Positions 22,070-25,692 of a stretch of 25,692 bases of DNA are shown here, one piece after another. This DNA is from a virus: positions 1 through 25,692 of the IMG/VR virus record IMGVR_UViG_3300025151_005385. One strand, written 5' to 3'. Within the stretch, counting starts at the first letter, position 1. The number at the start of each line of letters is the position of its first letter. The notes under the pieces were generated by a model, which did not search any database, had not been told where the DNA came from, and worked only from the letters and a program-made list of their open reading frames with translations. A program made the translations under genes and the position numbers.

Positions 22070-22430
22070 GTACTAATTGGATGGTACGTCTCTTCACCCG
22101 TTTCTTTGAAATTTCTGACAGTTTGACTGTTGGACCATGCACAATCTCGATATCTTTAGAATTTAAAGTTACCAAGGTAGATCTAAAATAACGAAATTCT
22201 CCTTTGAGGAATATGTTAATTGGTAATTTACGATTGGATTCGTGCCACCATGTTTCTCCACATTTCAAAAATTTCATCTTGTCCTGCGGCATCATGAGCC
22301 TGCCATAGTCATAGAAACTAATAACATTTGTGTCCTCGTTCTGCACTATGCCTACAAACTCCATATCGCCCTTTCTGATGAGGCTCAAGAATGGGAATTT
22401 GTCTCTGAGTGTGTTAAAAATTTCGTTCAT
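22056..22430 (-). CDS. Conserved protein of unknown function (leftward)
   Basis: A 124-aa protein with no nameable domain; I recall relatives in marine T4-like phages. It starts MNEIFNTLRDKFPFLSLI, has a VGIVQNEDTNVISFYDYG segment (26-43), a likely conserved GETWWHESNRKLPINIFL block (58-75) and a Lys/Arg-rich end. It lies alone on the minus strand between a replication operon and a late gene. No clear promoter or Shine-Dalgarno is visible before it. The basic C-terminus could bind nucleic acid. Confidence 0.7.
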   Translation of the reverse strand: MNEIFNTLRDKFPFLSLIRKGDMEFVGIVQNEDTNVISFYDYGRLMMPQDKMKFLKCGETWWHESNRKLPINIFLKGEFRYFRSTLVTLNSKDIEIVHGPTVKLSEISKKRVKRRTIQLVRRPT

Positions 22431-22438
22431 TCTATATC

Positions 22439-22446
22439 TATAAATA
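22439..22446 (+). promoter_or_regulatory. T4-type late promoter box TATAAATA
   Basis: An exact match to the T4 late promoter octamer recognised by gp55 with RNA polymerase, 16 nt before the ATG at 22463. It is the only exact copy on either strand that I found, and it lies before a virion-type gene, which supports a late role for that gene. A sliding clamp and gp33-like co-activator would be needed as in T4. Confidence 0.7.
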
Positions 22447-22462
22447 CTGTTAAATATGTATT

Positions 22463-23266
22463 ATGCAAACAGTACAAAGGTATTTAATAAATCAGTTGGT
22501 AATAGCCTACATAAGTGGTTACCATGGAAGGAATTCAAAAGTGTACGATAGACGCTTAACACTGCATAGAGGGGTATCTAACCCGGTTTCATTCACGTTT
22601 AAAAACGAGGATCAGAAGGCGCAGGACATCACATCTAAAACATATGAGTTCAATATGATTGATACAGAGAGCAAGAAAGCGGTACTTACGAAGACATTGA
22701 CCATACTAGATGACGGATCTACAGTGAGCACTAAAGGTGACGCAAGTTGCACGATCACTGAAGGCGATCTTCTACCGCTGGATGCAAAGTTCTACAATTT
22801 CTCAGTTCGTGAAGTTAAGTCTGATAACAGTAGAGAAATAACATATTCAGACACAGGATATGCGGCGGCTGGTACAGTAGAACTGTTAGATGGGGCATAT
22901 CCAGAATTTGTGCCAAGCACCAATGTTTCTACTTTTACCACAGGCGGTCCACTGGCATATGTGTCAGGCAACATCGACGCTAGGCCTGGTATAAACAACA
23001 ACAAGGCATTACACACAATCGCTGTGTACACAAAAAACTTCCAAGGCTCTTTTAGAGTGCAGGCTACTATGAGTGCAAGTCCTAGTGATTCAGATTTCTT
23101 TGATATTACCTTAGATGGTGAATCATCAAGCACTGTGACGTATATTCTACCTACTACCTTGGTGTATCAGTATAACTTTACAGGTGTTTACCATAGTGTG
23201 AGATTTGTATGGGGCAACGACACTGGTAACACTGGAGTGATTGACAAAATCCTTTATAGACAGTAA
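22463..23266 (+). CDS. Putative virion structural protein (BppU-N-like)
   Basis: A 267-aa, beta-rich, Ser/Thr-rich protein. Residues 27-150 (from KVYDRRLTLHRG through KNEDQKAQDIT to EITYSDTGYAAAG) resemble the N-terminal baseplate/fibre-attachment module of BppU-type proteins and similar proteins I recall from marine T4-like phages. The second half (about 155-267), starting GGPLAYVSG and ending DKILYRQ, looks like a second beta-sandwich with a jelly-roll-like strand pattern. A late promoter box precedes it. An alternative ATG at 22456 is in another frame and gives only 31 codons. Baseplate, fibre or capsid-decoration roles are all possible. Confidence 0.62.
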   Translation: MQTVQRYLINQLVIAYISGYHGRNSKVYDRRLTLHRGVSNPVSFTFKNEDQKAQDITSKTYEFNMIDTESKKAVLTKTLTILDDGSTVSTKGDASCTITEGDLLPLDAKFYNFSVREVKSDNSREITYSDTGYAAAGTVELLDGAYPEFVPSTNVSTFTTGGPLAYVSGNIDARPGINNNKALHTIAVYTKNFQGSFRVQATMSASPSDSDFFDITLDGESSSTVTYILPTTLVYQYNFTGVYHSVRFVWGNDTGNTGVIDKILYRQ

Positions 23267-23269
23267 AAT
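23241..23269 (+). promoter_or_regulatory. Sigma70-type promoter for gp61
   Basis: A perfect TTGACA (23241-23246), a 17-nt spacer and TAAAAT (23264-23269), with the -10 on the stop codon of the preceding gene. The predicted start near 23276 falls at the gp61 ATG (23277), so this transcript would be leaderless or nearly so. Confidence 0.55.
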
Positions 23270-23276
23270 ATAGGGT

Positions 23277-24290
23277 ATGAACCTGATCCAGAATACAATT
23301 CTGACAAGTCTGCCTGCGGGTAGAAAAAAAACTCCAAGTGGTTGGATAAGTTTCAATGCACCATGTTGTGTACACAACGGCGAGACTGCAGACAAAAAGA
23401 AACGTGGCGGCATAATGACAAGTGCTGATGGCACTGTGAGTTATCATTGTTTCAACTGTGGATTCAAAGCAAGTTATGTGATAGGACGTAAACTGACCTA
23501 CAAGATGAGGCAGTTTATGAGTTACATCGGAGTACCAGAGGACACTATACGTAAATTGGCCATAGAGGCAATGCGTGAAGAAGAGAGCGACACCAAATAT
23601 GAAAAGAAAAAATTTGTTACTTTTAAAAATAAAACACTTCCTAAGGACGCACAAAAATTAGATGTGTGGTTAGAAAAATATGTTTCTAAAGACCTCACAG
23701 AACAACAATGGCAAAAAATTGATGGTTTGTTAAAATATTTGGAGAACAGAGGTATAGGTGCAGACTGGTATGACTTCATGTATTCCCCAGACAAAATATG
23801 GGACGTGCATCAGAGATTGTTGATCCCATTTTATTGGAGAGGAGATATAGTTGGCTTTACTGGTAGGATGTTTGAAAAGTCAGACGGAGTAAAATATTAC
23901 ACAGATGTCTGGCCTGGGTACGTTTTTAATATGGATGCACAGGATTGGACAAGGAAGTTTGTGATTGTTACTGAAGGACCGTTTGATGCTATATCCGTTT
24001 CTGGTGTGAGTATCCTTGGGTCAGAGATAAATGATATACAGCGAGAGCTCATAGACGGACTAGGCCGACAGGTTATAGTAGTACCAGACAGAGATGCTCC
24101 AGGAGAAAAACTGATAAATCAAGCAAAAGAATTTGGATGGAGTGTAGCGTTTCCTGAATGGGAAGACGGAGTAAACGACATAGCAGAAGCAGTTCAAAAA
24201 TATGGTAGACTGTTTGTGTTACAATCAATACTTAAAACAACAGAATCTAACAAACTAAAAATAGATTTGAAAAGGAAAATGTATGGTTAG
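23277..24290 (+). CDS. 61: gp61-like DnaG-type primase
   Basis: A 337-aa primase near T4 gp61 length (342). It makes RNA primers on the lagging strand together with gp41. The N-terminal zinc site is built from C30/C31, H33, C58 and C61 (PCCVHN and YHCFNCGF). The TOPRIM catalytic core has TEGPFDA (232-238), VPDRDAPG (269-276) and DGVNDIAEA (297-305), giving the Glu and Asp metal ligands. AGGG lies just before the start. It overlaps the next gene by 8 bp and sits close to gp41, as in T4 gene order. Confidence 0.9.
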   Translation: MNLIQNTILTSLPAGRKKTPSGWISFNAPCCVHNGETADKKKRGGIMTSADGTVSYHCFNCGFKASYVIGRKLTYKMRQFMSYIGVPEDTIRKLAIEAMREEESDTKYEKKKFVTFKNKTLPKDAQKLDVWLEKYVSKDLTEQQWQKIDGLLKYLENRGIGADWYDFMYSPDKIWDVHQRLLIPFYWRGDIVGFTGRMFEKSDGVKYYTDVWPGYVFNMDAQDWTRKFVIVTEGPFDAISVSGVSILGSEINDIQRELIDGLGRQVIVVPDRDAPGEKLINQAKEFGWSVAFPEWEDGVNDIAEAVQKYGRLFVLQSILKTTESNKLKIDLKRKMYG

Positions 24291-25191
24291 TTGGCACATA
24301 GAACCTACTTCAAAATGCATATTAGAATGTCCTCTTTGTGACAGGACCTGGTTTTATGAAAAATTTAAAAAAAGAGAACTGCATGAAATTAACATTGGCC
24401 ATCTTGCAAAATTTCTAGGGAATGATTCTGCAGTAACAATGTGTGGCAACAACGGCGATCCTATATATCATCAAAATTTCTTAGAGTTATGTTCTGTGTT
24501 GAAAAAACAAAATACAGCGATTGCAATACACACCAATGGGAGTGGCAAGAATAAAGAATGGTGGCAAAACCTAACAAAACAACTGGGTCCAAAGGATAGT
24601 ATTACTTTCGCAGTAGATGGTCTCGAAGATACAAATCATATCTATAGGAAGAACGCGAAATGGGACACTATAATGACTGCAATGAAAGTTTGCGTTTCCG
24701 CCTCCGTCAAAGTAATTTGGAAATTTATTGTATTCAAACAGAACCAACATCAAATAGAAGTTGCAAGGAAACTGTCAAAAAAAATTGGCATTGATTATTT
24801 CATGCTTGAAAAAAGTGATAGGTGGTGGGATCAAACAGATTTAATGCCAGATCAAAAATATGTAGACCACAAGCATGAATACAAAAGCACAGTGGTAAAA
24901 GGTAAAAATGTTAAAGGCATAATGAACCCAACTTGCATGGTTAAAAACAAACCCGAGTACGAATTGTATATAGACAGTGCTGGTAATTTTTATCCTTGTT
25001 GTTGGCAAGGACTTTATGCATTTCGTCATAAGGATATTTTTGATCCGAGGCTAGAAAACTTCAATATTAAAAATACCACGGCAGAAGAGATTTTGGCACA
25101 CCCAAAGGTAAAAGAATTTTTTGACAAAATTTATGACTATGAAAAAGTAAACAAATGTTGTAAAATATACTGTGGAGCAACAAATGGCTGA
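24283..25191 (+). CDS. Radical SAM enzyme with SPASM-like C-terminus
   Basis: A 302-aa protein. The [4Fe-4S] motif is C12-x3-C16-x2-C19 (SKCILECPLC), followed by GNNGDP (55-60), which fills the place of the GGEP SAM-binding motif. C-terminal cysteines C218, C239/C240, C292/C293 and C297 could hold an auxiliary cluster of the SPASM or twitch type. Such enzymes modify peptides, proteins or sugars through a 5'-deoxyadenosyl radical. It is squeezed between primase and helicase genes by 8-bp overlaps on both sides. The substrate is unknown; a link to the glycan cassette or to a peptide or protein target cannot be decided here. Confidence 0.83.
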   Translation: MVSWHIEPTSKCILECPLCDRTWFYEKFKKRELHEINIGHLAKFLGNDSAVTMCGNNGDPIYHQNFLELCSVLKKQNTAIAIHTNGSGKNKEWWQNLTKQLGPKDSITFAVDGLEDTNHIYRKNAKWDTIMTAMKVCVSASVKVIWKFIVFKQNQHQIEVARKLSKKIGIDYFMLEKSDRWWDQTDLMPDQKYVDHKHEYKSTVVKGKNVKGIMNPTCMVKNKPEYELYIDSAGNFYPCCWQGLYAFRHKDIFDPRLENFNIKNTTAEEILAHPKVKEFFDKIYDYEKVNKCCKIYCGATNG

Positions 25192-25692
25192 ATACACTTT
25201 TGATGTACAAAAACTTTATATAGAGATGCTACTAGCAGATGCAGAATCATTTGCTAGGGCACAGAATATATTCAAACCTGAATCGTTCGATCGTAAATTG
25301 CAACCTATTGCAAAGTTTGTTAAGGATTACATGGACGAGTACAAGGTTATGCCAGATGTTGAACAAGTAAATGCTAAACATGATATAAAATTAAAATCAG
25401 CAAAAGATCTAGACCCAAGTCACTTCAATTGGCTACTAGATGAATTTGAAACATTCTCAAGACACAAAGCATTAGAACATGCAATACTACAATCAGCAGA
25501 CATGCTTGAAAAGGGAGATTATGCTCCTGTCGAAGACATGGTCAAGGAAGCAGTAAATGTGGGACTTACACGTGATCTTGGTACAGACTACTTTGAGGAT
25601 CCTAAAGGAAGACTTGAGGCACTCAAGGCAAACAACGGACAGATCAGCACTGGCTGGAATAACTTAGACAAGAAACTGTTTGGCGGTTTTAA
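25184..25692 (+). CDS. 41: gp41-like DnaB-family replicative helicase, 3'-truncated
   Basis: Starts with ATG at 25184, overlapping the radical SAM gene by 8 bp, and runs off the window after 169 visible residues. The first 120 residues are helical, as in the DnaB N-terminal domain (AEYTFDVQKLYIEMLLAD at 2-19). The last visible stretch, ISTGWNNLDKKLFGGF (154-169), is the typical entry to the RecA-like motor domain. Walker motifs lie past the window edge. T4 gp41 is the hexameric helicase that works with gp61, which fits the neighbouring primase. Confidence 0.83.
   Translation, partial: MAEYTFDVQKLYIEMLLADAESFARAQNIFKPESFDRKLQPIAKFVKDYMDEYKVMPDVEQVNAKHDIKLKSAKDLDPSHFNWLLDEFETFSRHKALEHAILQSADMLEKGDYAPVEDMVKEAVNVGLTRDLGTDYFEDPKGRLEALKANNGQISTGWNNLDKKLFGGF

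Noticed and set aside
22456-22551. 31-codon ORF from ATG at 22456 in another frame from the virion-type gene
   Set aside because: It overlaps the clear gene starting at 22463 and has no recognisable feature of its own.
1-25692. tRNA genes, CRISPR arrays, insertion sequences, integrase or attachment sites
   Set aside because: None seen on reading both strands; almost all bases are taken up by coding sequence.

Overview
The window is a 25.7-kb piece of a T4-like marine myovirus genome. It is AT-rich and densely packed: nearly every gene overlaps its neighbour by 1-32 bp or sits within a few bases of it, often through ATGA or TAATG junctions. It carries the T4 replication and recombination set: gp32 (5'-truncated at the left edge), UvsX, a UvsY-like protein, UvsW, a gp62-like clamp-loader subunit, gp61 primase and gp41 helicase (3'-truncated at the right edge). 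Several unnamed genes are of types I recall from T4-like cyanophages and pelagiphages. The host cannot be read from the sequence; a marine alphaproteobacterium or similar low-GC host is an inference only. I saw no tRNA, integrase, transposon or CRISPR array, and no gene-free stretch longer than about 70 bp.

Layout. (1) 1-2785: gp32, a hairpin and sigma70-type promoter, then uvsX, a small acidic protein and a uvsY-like gene. (2) 2769-14768: a long surface-glycan cassette inserted in the replication region. It holds a HAD phosphatase, a GT8-like glycosyltransferase, a leftward operon (SGNH hydrolase, GT-B-like protein, two FkbM methyltransferases) and a rightward operon (GT61, 2OG-Fe(II) oxygenase, GT-B-like protein, 41-aa membrane protein, GT-B-like protein, asparagine synthase, GT-A-like protein, GT-B-like protein, GT42/DUF115-like protein). 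Four of these proteins are paralogues of one GT-B-like family. (3) 14748-15224: a leftward SprT-like metalloprotease gene. (4) 15289-22063: a rightward run with a 448-aa unknown protein, uvsW, two small unknowns, gp62-like, a fucosyltransferase-like protein, a C2HC zinc-finger protein, a 77-aa protein, a 196-aa miniature of the bacterial replicase DnaE, and a 52-aa basic protein. (5) 22056-23266: a leftward unknown and a rightward virion-type protein behind an exact T4 late-promoter box. (6) 23277-25692: gp61, a radical SAM/SPASM enzyme and gp41.

How it works together. Near-consensus sigma70 promoters, several with an extended -10, lie before uvsX, before the unknown gene upstream of uvsW, at the 3' end of uvsW, before gp61, and back-to-back between the two glycan operons. 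This suggests early or middle transcription by host RNA polymerase. The single TATAAATA box, before the virion-type gene, suggests gp55-type late transcription there. The glycan genes look like a cassette for making or altering a cell-surface or virion glycan during infection; that role is inferred.

The most notable item is the mini-DnaE at 21334-21924. It keeps the C-family polymerase catalytic motifs in order in under 200 residues. I believe related proteins occur in other marine T4-like phages, so its function rather than its existence may be the open question.
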